A stretch of DNA of 64,000 nucleotides from Acidobacteriota bacterium. Its GTDB lineage: Bacteria > Acidobacteriota > Terriglobia > Acidiferrales > UBA7541. The notes beneath the pieces were generated by a model, which was not told the origin of the DNA, made no database searches, and was given only the letters and a program-made list of their open reading frames with translations. The DNA is taken from positions 19,166-83,165 of the forward strand of contig QHYZ01000062.1 in the NCBI GenBank assembly GCA_003225295.1, read 5' to 3'. A program made the translations under genes and the position numbers. The stretch's first letter is position 1; every line of letters starts with the position of its first letter. Below are positions 20,184 through 29,199 of the stretch, in pieces.

Positions 20184-21584
20184 TCATTGAATTCCGGCGG
20201 AAGTTTCTACCGCCACTTCTCCTAGTGCTCCGCGATCCAGCCCATGGGAATCGACCAGGTGCAGAGAAATCCTGCCCACCCGGCCCGGAACGGCCGCTGT
20301 AGTTTGCAACAAAAGGAGGTTCCTGGGATCGACTTGCGTAATCGGTTGGGTACCCATGGCCATGCCCCCAGCCCCGTAGAAATGGACTACCAGTTTCCCG
20401 GAAAAGAAAACTCCAAAAGCGCCAACGAGTCTGATCTTGCCGGCGCCAGCATCCTGCACTGCATGAAGGGGTTGGAGGATCACTCCTGCGTCCGTCACAC
20501 CTTGGAAGTCCTTGTCGGCCCGGGTGGGAAACCACTGCGTGTCGAAATGGTATGACTCCCCAGGGTCGAGCCGCACCATCGGCGAGTTAAGCTCGGCCTC
20601 CATATACAGAGCTGGCGGCTCTTTATCGGGAGATCCGAAACTGGCTGTACCATCAGGGTGCTGCCGCAGTTGAGAACCATTCGTCCAAAATATGACCGAG
20701 GCCTTTCCGGGGTATGGTTTCGTTTCGTCGTACCGAAATCGCTCTACCATCGCGTAGCGGCTGTCGCCATCCACGGCAGCCAACCAGCCGTCCTTTGAAT
20801 CGAGCCACAACTCTGCTGCCAGAGGAACATAATGTAGAGCGAAGAGCCCATTCTCGCGCACCTCTGCCGCGGCATTCTCTGCGGGACCGAATTTCACATG
20901 ATACCGGTTGAGGTAGCTACTCGATGAATTCGTTCTGCTGAAGGCCCAGAAATTCTGATTGTGGCGCGTGGCATCCCGGGCGTCAGCGGTATTGTACTGA
21001 GAGACCGATTGCACGGACCACGCGATGGGATGCCCGCTCGCGTTCTTTATCACCGCGTGAAAGTTGATGCGCGGCGACTCCGCCTCGAGACTCACCATGC
21101 GCGTAAACTGCAACCCCGTCTGAGGATCAGCTGGCCCGGTCAAGGAAATTTCGCAGCGCTGCCCTTGCGAGAGAATTTGGAACTCAAACAGACCATCATC
21201 CAGCAAATCAGAATTGCCTGCCCAGTGCTGCTCGTCCTCGCTTCCCTCCGGGAGCACCCACAGCTTGTCGCCGCCATAGTTAAACCATTCGCTGTTGGAG
21301 GGCGGGAGATGTTTCCCGGCATACCGCGGATTCACAAACAAATAGGGATGGCCATCGAAGATGACTTGCATCAGCCTGCCGCCGTTCTGCGGCACAAAAA
21401 TTAGTTTTACCCATGGATTGGAAACCTGCTGCGCTTGCCAGCCCAGATACTTGATTTCCTCGACCTGGCAAGCGGCGGCGGCCACCTCGGGCTTGTGTGG
21501 CGCGCGAACGCCGAAGTGAACAAAGGTCGTCGGATAAAGCGTGAGTACCGCCGCCAAACGCCGGAGCAACATGATCTTTTTCAT
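20184..21584 (-). CDS. Secreted DUF4380-like protein
   Basis: A 466-residue exported protein. After a leader (about 1-27) comes a galactose-mutarotase-like beta-sandwich with VSNPWVKLIFVPQNGGRLMQ, FNYGGDKLWVLPEG and TRMVSLEAESPRINF. These segments resemble DUF4380/aldose-epimerase-fold proteins found beside glycoside hydrolases. It heads the minus-strand saccharide locus, 138 bases upstream of the GH-D lipoprotein start. It may bind or modify sugars; no catalytic residues can be named with confidence. A second start at MLLRR, four residues in, is possible, as no strong ribosome site is visible for either. Confidence 0.65.
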   Translation of the reverse strand: MKKIMLLRRLAAVLTLYPTTFVHFGVRAPHKPEVAAAACQVEEIKYLGWQAQQVSNPWVKLIFVPQNGGRLMQVIFDGHPYLFVNPRYAGKHLPPSNSEWFNYGGDKLWVLPEGSEDEQHWAGNSDLLDDGLFEFQILSQGQRCEISLTGPADPQTGLQFTRMVSLEAESPRINFHAVIKNASGHPIAWSVQSVSQYNTADARDATRHNQNFWAFSRTNSSSSYLNRYHVKFGPAENAAAEVRENGLFALHYVPLAAELWLDSKDGWLAAVDGDSRYAMVERFRYDETKPYPGKASVIFWTNGSQLRQHPDGTASFGSPDKEPPALYMEAELNSPMVRLDPGESYHFDTQWFPTRADKDFQGVTDAGVILQPLHAVQDAGAGKIRLVGAFGVFFSGKLVVHFYGAGGMAMGTQPITQVDPRNLLLLQTTAAVPGRVGRISLHLVDSHGLDRGALGEVAVETSAGIQ

Positions 21585-21841
21585 TGCCGATCGCTTTTCA
21601 CCCTGTTTTCTTTCCGAGCTTTAGAATGGATATTGCATCTCGCACGCTCTGCGCGCAATGGCCTTTCCTATCTTCGCTTGCCACCCTATCCCCGCCGCAA
21701 AGAGTTCATTGCAAAACAGTTCGTAATGAAACGAAATAAATTGCTACACATCAAGAAATATGTGATAAGAACGCCAAATGCGCGGGGAATTCCAAACTCG
21801 TTGAGTGCTCCATCCGCCGGACGCCGGCGAGCGCAATGGCA

Positions 21842-21871
21842 TTGACAAACGAAGCGGGCGGATTCTATTGC
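21842..21871 (+). promoter_or_regulatory. Candidate promoter of the PLP enzyme/RidA operon
   Basis: TTGACA at 21842-21847 is followed after 18 bases by TATTGC at 21866-21871, about 68 bases before the PLP enzyme start, which has CGGAGG as its ribosome site. The interval 21585-21938 is divergent between two operons. Apart from this, I see only a weak CACAT-N8-ATGTG inverted repeat at 21747-21764. Confidence 0.4.
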
Positions 21872-21938
21872 ACGGTATGACTAGCTCCATCGAACCTGGC
21901 AAGACCTATTAACCTTTCTACCACACGGAGGTTCTTGA

Positions 21939-23234
21939 ATGTCGTTCATGCCTGATTTCAGCCGTAGGGGTTTTATTCGCTTAGCCGCTGCCGCGCCGCT
22001 CCTGGGCCAGATTGCCGCTAGAAATGTGCTGGCAAGTGCTGCCACTGCGCTCGGCAAAGATTCACGCCAGAACGTCTACACGCGTCTCGGCGTAAAGACC
22101 ATCATTAATTGCCGGGGCACCTGGACATACTTGAGCGGTTCGCTGGAATTTCCCGAAGTGCGGGCGGCGCAGCGAGAGGCTTCGGAATACTTCGTAAACA
22201 TGTTTGAATTGCAGCATGCGGCCAGCCGGCGTCTTGCTGAATTGACCGGTGCCGAAGCTGGCATGGTCACTTCCGGGGCGGCTGGCGCGATGGCCTCCGC
22301 TGCCGCTGCGTGCATGGCCGGCAGCGATCCAAAAAATATCTGGCAGCTTCCCGACACTACGGGACTGAAGCAGGAAGTCATCATGGTGGGCGGCAGGAGT
22401 GCATTTGACAATGCTATTCGGCTGACGGGCGCCAAGCTGGTTCTCGTCGGAACAGCCGAGGAACTGGCTAACGCCATCAACCAGAACACCGCGATGATCT
22501 ACACCACTCATCTGGGATCCGACTTGCAGACAGAAAATGCCGTAGCAAAAAAATATAGTATTCCCATGCTTCTCGATGACGCGGCCGGTATTCCCCCCAT
22601 AGCCAACATCAAGTTATACGCACAAATGGGTCTGGACATGTACACCTTCTCGGGCGGGAAGGGGCTCCGTGGCCCACAATGCAGCGGTCTTTTACTTGGC
22701 CGTAAGGATCTGATTGAAGCCGCGATGCTGAACACCAGCCCGTGGGAAGGTGCTGTCTGTCGTGCCATGAAAGTTGGCAAGGAAGAAATAGTAGGTCTGC
22801 TCCTGGCAGTCGAGACCTGGCTGAAAACCGATTTTGATGCTCTCAATCGCGAATGGAATGCTCGCGTCGAGCGCATCGCGAAACTCGTGAAGACGGTGTC
22901 GGGCGTTGAAACCGACATTTCAATACCCAAGGATGGCAATCGCTATCCGACTCTTTACATTTCATGGGATGAAGAAAAGTGGGGTTTTACGGTGAGGGAC
23001 TGTGTACAAAAACTGCGCGCCGGCGATCCGGTAATTGAGGTTGCTGGCGCGGATAATCCCAGCATTGTTCCGGCCGTTCGGGAAGGAAATCCAAAGCAAA
23101 GTTCGAAGGAATCGGCACAACGCCGCAGGTTGGAGCTGGTCTCTTCAACTATTCAGCCCCATGAAGCAATCATCGTGGGCCAGCGTATTCGTGAACTTCT
23201 AAGTGTCGCTCGAAAGGCTGCACCTGCCGCTTAG
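21939..23234 (+). CDS. Tat-exported PLP-dependent SelA-like (ammonia-lyase/DgaE-type) enzyme
   Basis: A 431-residue fold-type I PLP enzyme of the SelA/D-glucosaminate-6-phosphate ammonia-lyase group. The probable Schiff-base lysine is Lys241 in FSGGKGLRGPQCSGLL, and LLDDAAG (Asp213/Asp214) supplies the pyridine-nitrogen aspartate. GVKTIINCRGTWTYLSGSL is the typical N-terminal segment. The protein begins with a twin-arginine leader (SRRGFIRLAAAAPLLG), so a folded, cofactor-loaded enzyme is predicted in the periplasm, which is unusual for this family. Its stop codon overlaps a GTG of the RidA gene, indicating coupling. Substrates are unknown; selenocysteine synthesis is unlikely, given the export signal and no sel genes nearby. 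Confidence 0.82.
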   Translation: MSFMPDFSRRGFIRLAAAAPLLGQIAARNVLASAATALGKDSRQNVYTRLGVKTIINCRGTWTYLSGSLEFPEVRAAQREASEYFVNMFELQHAASRRLAELTGAEAGMVTSGAAGAMASAAAACMAGSDPKNIWQLPDTTGLKQEVIMVGGRSAFDNAIRLTGAKLVLVGTAEELANAINQNTAMIYTTHLGSDLQTENAVAKKYSIPMLLDDAAGIPPIANIKLYAQMGLDMYTFSGGKGLRGPQCSGLLLGRKDLIEAAMLNTSPWEGAVCRAMKVGKEEIVGLLLAVETWLKTDFDALNREWNARVERIAKLVKTVSGVETDISIPKDGNRYPTLYISWDEEKWGFTVRDCVQKLRAGDPVIEVAGADNPSIVPAVREGNPKQSSKESAQRRRLELVSSTIQPHEAIIVGQRIRELLSVARKAAPAA

Positions 23235-23239
23235 TGATC

Positions 23240-24511
23240 ATGAGGATTCGCGAAGTGCCAAACCAGAGAAAATCTCACTTCCGGCAATGTTTGCTGGGAA
23301 CCTTGATATTCGCAGCCGGTAGCACACAGGCCCAGGTGCACCCGGTCGAAGTTCCCCAGCGGGGACAGCCCTTGAGCTCCCCGCGCTCCGCCGCAGTGGA
23401 CGCGGGTGACTACGTGTACCTTTCGGGACAGGGGGCACAACGTGCAGACCATAGTATGCCTGACAAATTTGAAGAACAGGCCAGCCAGGCGCTCGAAAAT
23501 ATCAAAACGATTGTCGAGGCCGCCGGCTTGAATATGGAGCATATTGTCTATGTCCAGGTTTATCTCGAAGACCTAGGCAACTACGAGAAACTGAACGACG
23601 TCTTCGCAAAATACTTTCCCGGCACTCCCCCGGCCCGCGCGGTGCTTGGAGTTTACCGCTTATCTCCATCGTCCATCGAGATCAACGCTGTTGCCGTTCG
23701 CGATCTCACCGGACGCAAGGCGGTTATCCCCCCCCATTACAAATCCGGCGAACCATTTTCGCCCGGCATATTAACGCATGACCGTTTGTTTGTTTCTGCG
23801 ATCGAGGGGCGCGACCCACTCGCCAACACGGTCCCCGATGATGCCGCGGTTCAAACGGATCTCGCCCTTGATGGACTCCAGGCGGTTGTCGAGGCAGCTG
23901 GCTTGAAACTCAGCCATATGGTCTTCGTGAATCCCTACTTGACCCAGAAAGTACCGATGCGGCTGATGAACGAACGTTACGCTCGTCGATTTGAATTTGG
24001 TAACACCCCGGCGCGAGCCACCATAGAAGTCACCGCTTTGCCTCACCATGCCCAAATCGAATACACCGGGGTGGCCGTGCGCGACTTGAGCCTTCGTCGT
24101 GCCGTGCGTCCCAAAAACATGCCGCCAAGCCCCACTGCCAGCCCCTGTGTCTTCGCTGGCGAAACGTTGTACTGTTCCGCGAAGAGTGGATTTATCCCCG
24201 GGCCAAACGGCGGCGTCTATGGTGCTACAACGGCAGTACAACTCCGCCAGACCATGCGAAACCAGCTTGATAACCTGGAAGAGGCCTCCCTGGATTTCAG
24301 CCAGGTCGTCTCCACAACTGTTTATCTCGACAACCTCTCCGATAGTGAAGCGTTCAACAAGGTCTATGCGCAATACTTCAAGGCGGCTCTCCCCGCCCAA
24401 ACGATGGTGCAGCAGCTTCCATCTTCTAACCGCCCACCCGATGCGGAAGGGCACTTCCCTGACCTGGAGCAGATGTCGCTGATAGCGGTAAAACAGGTCC
24501 CTAAGAACTAA
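23240..24511 (+). CDS. Secreted triple-domain RidA (YjgF/YER057c/UK114) protein
   Basis: A 423-residue protein with a signal peptide (ending STQAQ near residue 33), then three RidA-type domains at about 35-155, 160-280 and 285-420. RidA proteins hydrolyse enamine/imine intermediates released by PLP enzymes and normally act as trimers of single domains; here one chain carries all three. The substrate-carboxylate arginine is kept in domains 1 (PPARAV, Arg133) and 2 (TPARAT, Arg259) but is Gln387 in domain 3 (LPAQTM). The ATG at 23240 lies six bases after the PLP enzyme stop; a GTG at 23234 overlaps it. The pairing suggests that the PLP enzyme makes an enamine product. Confidence 0.85.
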   Translation: MRIREVPNQRKSHFRQCLLGTLIFAAGSTQAQVHPVEVPQRGQPLSSPRSAAVDAGDYVYLSGQGAQRADHSMPDKFEEQASQALENIKTIVEAAGLNMEHIVYVQVYLEDLGNYEKLNDVFAKYFPGTPPARAVLGVYRLSPSSIEINAVAVRDLTGRKAVIPPHYKSGEPFSPGILTHDRLFVSAIEGRDPLANTVPDDAAVQTDLALDGLQAVVEAAGLKLSHMVFVNPYLTQKVPMRLMNERYARRFEFGNTPARATIEVTALPHHAQIEYTGVAVRDLSLRRAVRPKNMPPSPTASPCVFAGETLYCSAKSGFIPGPNGGVYGATTAVQLRQTMRNQLDNLEEASLDFSQVVSTTVYLDNLSDSEAFNKVYAQYFKAALPAQTMVQQLPSSNRPPDAEGHFPDLEQMSLIAVKQVPKN

Positions 24512-24713
24512 AGAAACGTTTGCGGAGGCCAGCACATGGCAGTTCGACATTCCAGAGAAGCACGTTCATGTTTTACCGAGTTAAGAACAACGGTACAACC
24601 GCGGGCCTTATCGCAAATGATTTCACCGTTGCGGCTGCTCCTCTCAGTTGATCAGTAGTCAAGGAACGCCCTCACAAATGGCGTAACTAGCCGATTACTG
24701 CTGGCACGAAGCA

Positions 24714-27383
24714 TCACTGCTGGTGCAACGCCACCGCGGGGTCAATGCGCGTAGCCCGGCGCGCGGGAATGTAGGTTGCTAACATGGCCACCACCATGAT
24801 CGCCATGGGCATGAGCAAGTAGAGCCACGGCTCTCGAAGGTGGAGGCCATAGAACAAGGCGTCAAAGAGTTTGGGCAGGGGCAGCGCCAACGCCAGTCCG
24901 ACGGCCGCTCCGACGGCAGTCATTTTCATGCCTTCCCACACAAGCATACGCAGCACGTCCGGGTGGCGGGCTCCCATCGCCATGCGTATGCCAATTTCAT
25001 GCGTTCGTTGGCCCACGGAGTAAGCAATAAGGCCGTATATCCCGATAGCCGCAAGGATCAGGGCTAGAAGTGCGAAGCTGCCCAGCACACGCACAAAAAA
25101 TGGGTCACCGCCCTTCTGGCGTTCAATCAGAGCTGGCATGCTCATGACACCAGCCAGCGGGAGCTCGGAATCCACTTGCGCAACCGCGCCGCGCAGGGCG
25201 GAGGCTAAGCTACTTGGATCGGAAGTTGCCCGAATCATTAGAGAGAAGGAAGATAGAGGCCGCTGAAGGAATGGCTCGTAGACTTCCGGGTCATCGCGAG
25301 TTTCTTCGGAGTAGGTTTTCACGTTGGCGACAACTCCGACGATCTCGCTCCACTCTGGGGTGGCGCCGTTTACATCCAAGCGGATCTGTTTCCCAAGCGC
25401 CTCCTGATCCTTCAAATGGCGATCGACAAACTCCTGGTTTACGACGACTACCCGCGGCGCGGTGGCGTCATCGGTTTCTGTGAACGTCCGGCCGCGCAGC
25501 AGCGGGATGCTCGCGGCCTGGAAGTAGTCCGGGCTAACGACGGCATCGAGAGCGCTGAGTCGCAGGTCCGCAGGCAATTCGGGCTGGCCTTTGATTCGGA
25601 AAGTAACGCTGCCAGGTCCAGATGCCGGCAACTCGGAGGCCACTGCTACGGCCTGGGCACTCGGAAGGTGCTGGAGGCGGGCAAGCAAATCTCTGACCAA
25701 GAGGGTCTTTTGGGAGGCATCCTGATATCGTGCGTTGTCTAAGGTCACGCTGGCGGTAAGGAGATGGTCTGCTCGGAAACCCAGATTCTGATGCTCTACA
25801 AGAAAAATTCCGCGGAAAAGCAGTCCGGTCCCGAGCAGGAGAAACAAAGCCAGCGCGATTTCGCCCGTAACCATCACCCTCCGGAGACGGCTCAGTGAGC
25901 GGCTCGGCGAAGCCGCGCGACTTTCATCCTTGAGGTTCGCGTTGATGTCGGTTCGCGAGGCGTTCAGTGCCGGCGCCAGTCCGCACAGCACCGCGCAAGC
26001 CAACGAGACGGCAAGAGCGAAAAGCAAAACGTTCCAATCCAAGCTCAACGGAACGGCGCTGATTGCTTCGTTGAAGGTCATACTGGCCCGAACAAAATTG
26101 ATGCCCCAATAAGCAAGCAGAAGACCCGCACTGCCTCCGAGAAGGGCAAGCAGCAGGCCTTCACTCAGCAGCTGCAGGATGATGCGCAGGCGACCGGCTC
26201 CCAGGGCGATGCGGATGGCCAGCTCCTTCCGGCGTCCAGCGGCGCGAGCCAGGAGCAAGCCGGCTACATTGGCGCAGGCGATCATCAGAACAAACCCTAC
26301 CGTGGTCATCATCACGGCTAGGGCGCTGCGAATTCCAAAATCGTAGATCAGGAAATCGGGCAGCAGGCGCACCGCGGCGCCCCAACCTTTTTCGGTCGCG
26401 GGAAACTCTTCCTCGGCGCGGCGGGCCAGCGCGGCGAACTCGGCGCGGGCCTGTTCGAGCGTTATGCCGGGTTTCAATCGTGCGAACAGGTGCAAAGAAC
26501 GATCCGTGCGGGCGGCCGCAGTTTGATCTGCCGCGGACAAAACGAGCGGTGTCCATACTTGCGGCGTGAAGCCCAGCAAACGGTAACTCGCAGGCATCAC
26601 CCCGATCACCACGTAGTTTGCGCGGTTTAGCCGGATGGTGCGGCCGATGAGGGAAGCGTCGGAACCAAAGCGCCGCTCCCAGAGCTCCCAACTAAGAATG
26701 ACAACATTCTCCCGTCCAGGCTGGTCTTCGCCGGCTTCGAAGGTACGCCCGAATTGCGGGGAGACGCCCAGCACGGTGAAATAGTTGAGAGACACGGCCG
26801 CTGAACGGAGCGCCTCCGGGTGGCCCTGCGCGGTCAAACTGACGGTTCGATACTCGTCCGCGGCGGCCATGTCCGCGAAAACGTGGTTTGCGTCGCGCCA
26901 GGCGAGATAGTTGGGGGCCGAGACCAGACTCGCGTCGGCGTGGAAAGCCGGCGCGGGGTTCACGGAACTAACCACTGCCACGCCCTCGGGGTCGCGACCC
27001 GGCGGACGCCGCAAGAGAAAAGCGCTCACGAGACTAAACATCGTGGCGTTCACGGCGATACCCAGCGCCAATGTGAGAACCGCAGCGGCTGTGAATCCTG
27101 GGCTCTTCAGTAACTGGCGCACCGCGTAACGCAGGTCCTGTAAAAAAATATCCAGCACGGGCAGTCCACGCGCTTCCCGATGCTGCTGTTTCGCCTGTTC
27201 CGTTCCGCCGAAGCGAATCAGCGCCTGACGCCGAGCTTCCTCCGCGGACATCCCGCGCCGGAGGTTTTCTTCGATGGCTAAGTCCAAGTGAGCAGCCAAT
27301 TCTGCTTCCAGCTCGTGATCCATCTCGGCGCGACGAAAAGTGGAAGTCAGGCGGTGGAACGATTGTCGCAGCCAGTCAGTCAT
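24714..27383 (-). CDS. ADOP-type (acidobacterial duplicated orphan) MacB-like permease
   Basis: An 889-residue membrane protein without an ATPase domain. Residues 1-75 form a charged cytoplasmic helical region (ELEAELAAHLDLAIEENLRRGMS). A first transmembrane helix near 95-118 leads into a MacB periplasmic core domain (MFSLVSAFLLRRPPGRD onward). The first FtsX module has helices at about 355-445; a second core domain and a second FtsX module follow (ALLALILAAIGIYGLIAYSVGQRTHEIGIRMAMGA). The duplicated layout with a C-terminal RRATRIDPAVALHQ matches ADOP proteins. It overlaps the padR stop by four bases, so the two are co-translated. The function of ADOP permeases is poorly known. Confidence 0.9.
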   Translation of the reverse strand: MTDWLRQSFHRLTSTFRRAEMDHELEAELAAHLDLAIEENLRRGMSAEEARRQALIRFGGTEQAKQQHREARGLPVLDIFLQDLRYAVRQLLKSPGFTAAAVLTLALGIAVNATMFSLVSAFLLRRPPGRDPEGVAVVSSVNPAPAFHADASLVSAPNYLAWRDANHVFADMAAADEYRTVSLTAQGHPEALRSAAVSLNYFTVLGVSPQFGRTFEAGEDQPGRENVVILSWELWERRFGSDASLIGRTIRLNRANYVVIGVMPASYRLLGFTPQVWTPLVLSAADQTAAARTDRSLHLFARLKPGITLEQARAEFAALARRAEEEFPATEKGWGAAVRLLPDFLIYDFGIRSALAVMMTTVGFVLMIACANVAGLLLARAAGRRKELAIRIALGAGRLRIILQLLSEGLLLALLGGSAGLLLAYWGINFVRASMTFNEAISAVPLSLDWNVLLFALAVSLACAVLCGLAPALNASRTDINANLKDESRAASPSRSLSRLRRVMVTGEIALALFLLLGTGLLFRGIFLVEHQNLGFRADHLLTASVTLDNARYQDASQKTLLVRDLLARLQHLPSAQAVAVASELPASGPGSVTFRIKGQPELPADLRLSALDAVVSPDYFQAASIPLLRGRTFTETDDATAPRVVVVNQEFVDRHLKDQEALGKQIRLDVNGATPEWSEIVGVVANVKTYSEETRDDPEVYEPFLQRPLSSFSLMIRATSDPSSLASALRGAVAQVDSELPLAGVMSMPALIERQKGGDPFFVRVLGSFALLALILAAIGIYGLIAYSVGQRTHEIGIRMAMGARHPDVLRMLVWEGMKMTAVGAAVGLALALPLPKLFDALFYGLHLREPWLYLLMPMAIMVVAMLATYIPARRATRIDPAVALHQQ

Positions 27384-27733
27384 TTGGTGCCACCTTCTTC
27401 CGGCATGGCCAGAACTCGACCCATCACGTCCGACAGCCTTTGCCAGTTCGCCGCATTCTCAGAGAGCTGTTTACGGCCAGTTTTCGTGATGCTATAAAAC
27501 TTGGCCTTGCGGTTGTTGGACGAAGTTCCCCACTCGGCAGCGATCCATCCTCGCTGCTGCAGCCTCACGAGCGACGCATAGATCGTTCCCTGATTAAGGA
27601 GGACTTTATCCCCGCTTACCTGCTCGATGCGTCGCGCAATGCCGTAGCCATGGAGCGAGCCCAAGGCCGCGAGGGTCCGCAAGACCATAAGGTCCAAGGT
27701 CCCCTGTAATAGATCGAGCTTCGATTCCGCCAT
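27380..27733 (-). CDS. PadR-family transcriptional regulator
   Basis: A 117-residue PadR protein with winged-helix segments LLQGTLDLMVLRTLAALG, HGYGIARRIEQVSG and LNQGTIYASLVRLQQRGW, then a C-terminal dimerisation helix. The start at 27733 is chosen because AGGAGG stands six bases upstream. In-frame ATGs at 27751 and 27790 would run into the operator array. It forms an operon with the ADOP permease and very likely represses it and itself through the inverted repeats at 27744-27791. Confidence 0.92.
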   Translation of the reverse strand: MAESKLDLLQGTLDLMVLRTLAALGSLHGYGIARRIEQVSGDKVLLNQGTIYASLVRLQQRGWIAAEWGTSSNNRKAKFYSITKTGRKQLSENAANWQRLSDVMGRVLAMPEEGGTK

Positions 27734-27743
27734 GTGGCCCTCC

Positions 27744-27791
27744 TGTGGCATGACCACAGTAGAATGCCACAACTTCTGTGGGGATACCACA
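27744..27791. promoter_or_regulatory. Candidate PadR operator array
   Basis: Two copies of TGTGG-N5-CCACA occur at 27744-27758 and 27777-27791, centred exactly 33 bases apart (about three helical turns). The CCACA at 27767-27771 also pairs with the TGTGG at 27777, giving a third, inverted arrangement. The array lies immediately upstream of the PadR start and its ribosome site, as expected for autoregulation. The remaining bases to 28113 contain no supported gene. Confidence 0.65.
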
Positions 27792-28113
27792 GGAAGTGGA
27801 GCGTGAGCATGGTCTCGCTTTCGTTTCTGAGGATGGCTTCGACCGCCGGCTTACCGGTGGAATGCAACACGGCTAGGGAGATCGATGCTGGTGAACATCG
27901 AGCCGATATATATATTTGGCGTAGTTCATGTGGGTAGTCCTTGCACGCCGTCGCTTGAGCAGTTAACAGGAGCAATCCTCAATCGGAAGGACATGACTGA
28001 TGAGCGGGTCGCTGCTAAACGTATAGACAGCCACCTGATTTACAATCACACTGGACTCGTGGTGTTGCCGTCTGTCTGGGATGACCGATTCGCACACACA
28101 GTGGACCTTATCT

Positions 28114-29199
28114 ATGAAGTCCATTTGCACTTTGATTCTCCTGCTTTGCTTCACCGCTGTCGGTATTGCCCAACAGGGCGATACCGGCCAGCCGAAACTG
28201 ACGGTACATTCCACCCTAGTTGTGGCTCCGGTGTTCGTGACCACTAAGGAAGGACGTGTGGTCTTGGACCTCAAGGCTGACGACTTCCTGCTCACCGACA
28301 ACGGCGTACCGCAACTTCTTACACTAGAGCAGGACACTGATTCAGAGCCGCTGGCGTTGGCAATCGTGGTTGAGACGGGCGGCGCGGGGGCACGCCATCT
28401 CATTGACTACCGAGAACTGGACTCCATCCTTGACGCGCTGATCGGTAACATAGAGCACCGTGTTGCCGTCATCGGTTTCGACAGTATGCCGCACCTGATA
28501 GTGCCTTTCACGTCAGAAACACAGGAAGCTTCCAGTCGGCTTGCCACGCTTTCCGAAGGCGACCAGGGTGCGGCCATTTTGGATGGGGTGGCATTCGCCG
28601 TCCGGCAGCTGCGGGCACAGCCCCCGCGCTTCCGGCGCGCGATTCTGATGCTCAGCGAAACCATTGACCAAGGGAGCAAAACAACCCTGGATGACGCTCT
28701 GCGCTTTAGCAGCGATACGAATACGACTATATACAGCTTCGGTTTTTCGAGTACGCGCTCGGCGGTCTCCCACGAAGCATCAAAGTTTAGTAGCAAGAAC
28801 CCCGGTCCCGAGCACGGCTGCTTCAGCCGTACTGGCGCCAATTCCGAGTACGAAGGTCACTACAGTAAGCAGGTGCTCGACTGCATCAGCCAGCTTGCTC
28901 CGCCCCTGCGGCTGGCCACCATGACCTTTCTGACCGCACGCAATGCGCTCCGCACGGAGACCGCTGAATCCATCGCACAACTCTCGGGAGGCGAGTTCTT
29001 TCGCTTCCACGATGCCAAGGATTTGAAGGCAGGCCTTATCGCCGTCTCGAACGACGTACCTAATTACTATGTACTTAGTTTCCGCCCGACGTCGCCTACG
29101 CCCGGCCTGCACGCGCTACATGTGGTGACCAAGGATCATCCACAATTCGTGATGAGATCCCGACGCGAGTATTGGATCGACGATAACACCGAGCGCTAG
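28114..29199 (+). CDS. VWFA-related acidobacterial-type secreted protein
   Basis: A 361-residue protein with a signal peptide (MKSICTLILLLCFTAVGIAQ). The segment VFVTTKEGRVVLDLKADDFLLTDNG is the hallmark opening of the VWFA-related domain family abundant in Acidobacteria. A von Willebrand A-like fold follows (LALAIVVETGG, VAVIGFDSM, AILMLSETID). The metal-binding DxSxS is not intact: VVETGGAG stands where DTSGS would be, so metal binding is doubtful. The start at 28114 gives the leader; 28081 is an in-frame alternative. It is divergent from the PadR/ADOP operon. The role is unknown; adhesion or protein interaction are generic possibilities. Confidence 0.8.
   Translation: MKSICTLILLLCFTAVGIAQQGDTGQPKLTVHSTLVVAPVFVTTKEGRVVLDLKADDFLLTDNGVPQLLTLEQDTDSEPLALAIVVETGGAGARHLIDYRELDSILDALIGNIEHRVAVIGFDSMPHLIVPFTSETQEASSRLATLSEGDQGAAILDGVAFAVRQLRAQPPRFRRAILMLSETIDQGSKTTLDDALRFSSDTNTTIYSFGFSSTRSAVSHEASKFSSKNPGPEHGCFSRTGANSEYEGHYSKQVLDCISQLAPPLRLATMTFLTARNALRTETAESIAQLSGGEFFRFHDAKDLKAGLIAVSNDVPNYYVLSFRPTSPTPGLHALHVVTKDHPQFVMRSRREYWIDDNTER

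Noticed and set aside
21747..21764. CACAT-N8-ATGTG inverted repeat
   Set aside because: Too short and AT-rich; it is not near a promoter element and is likely by chance.
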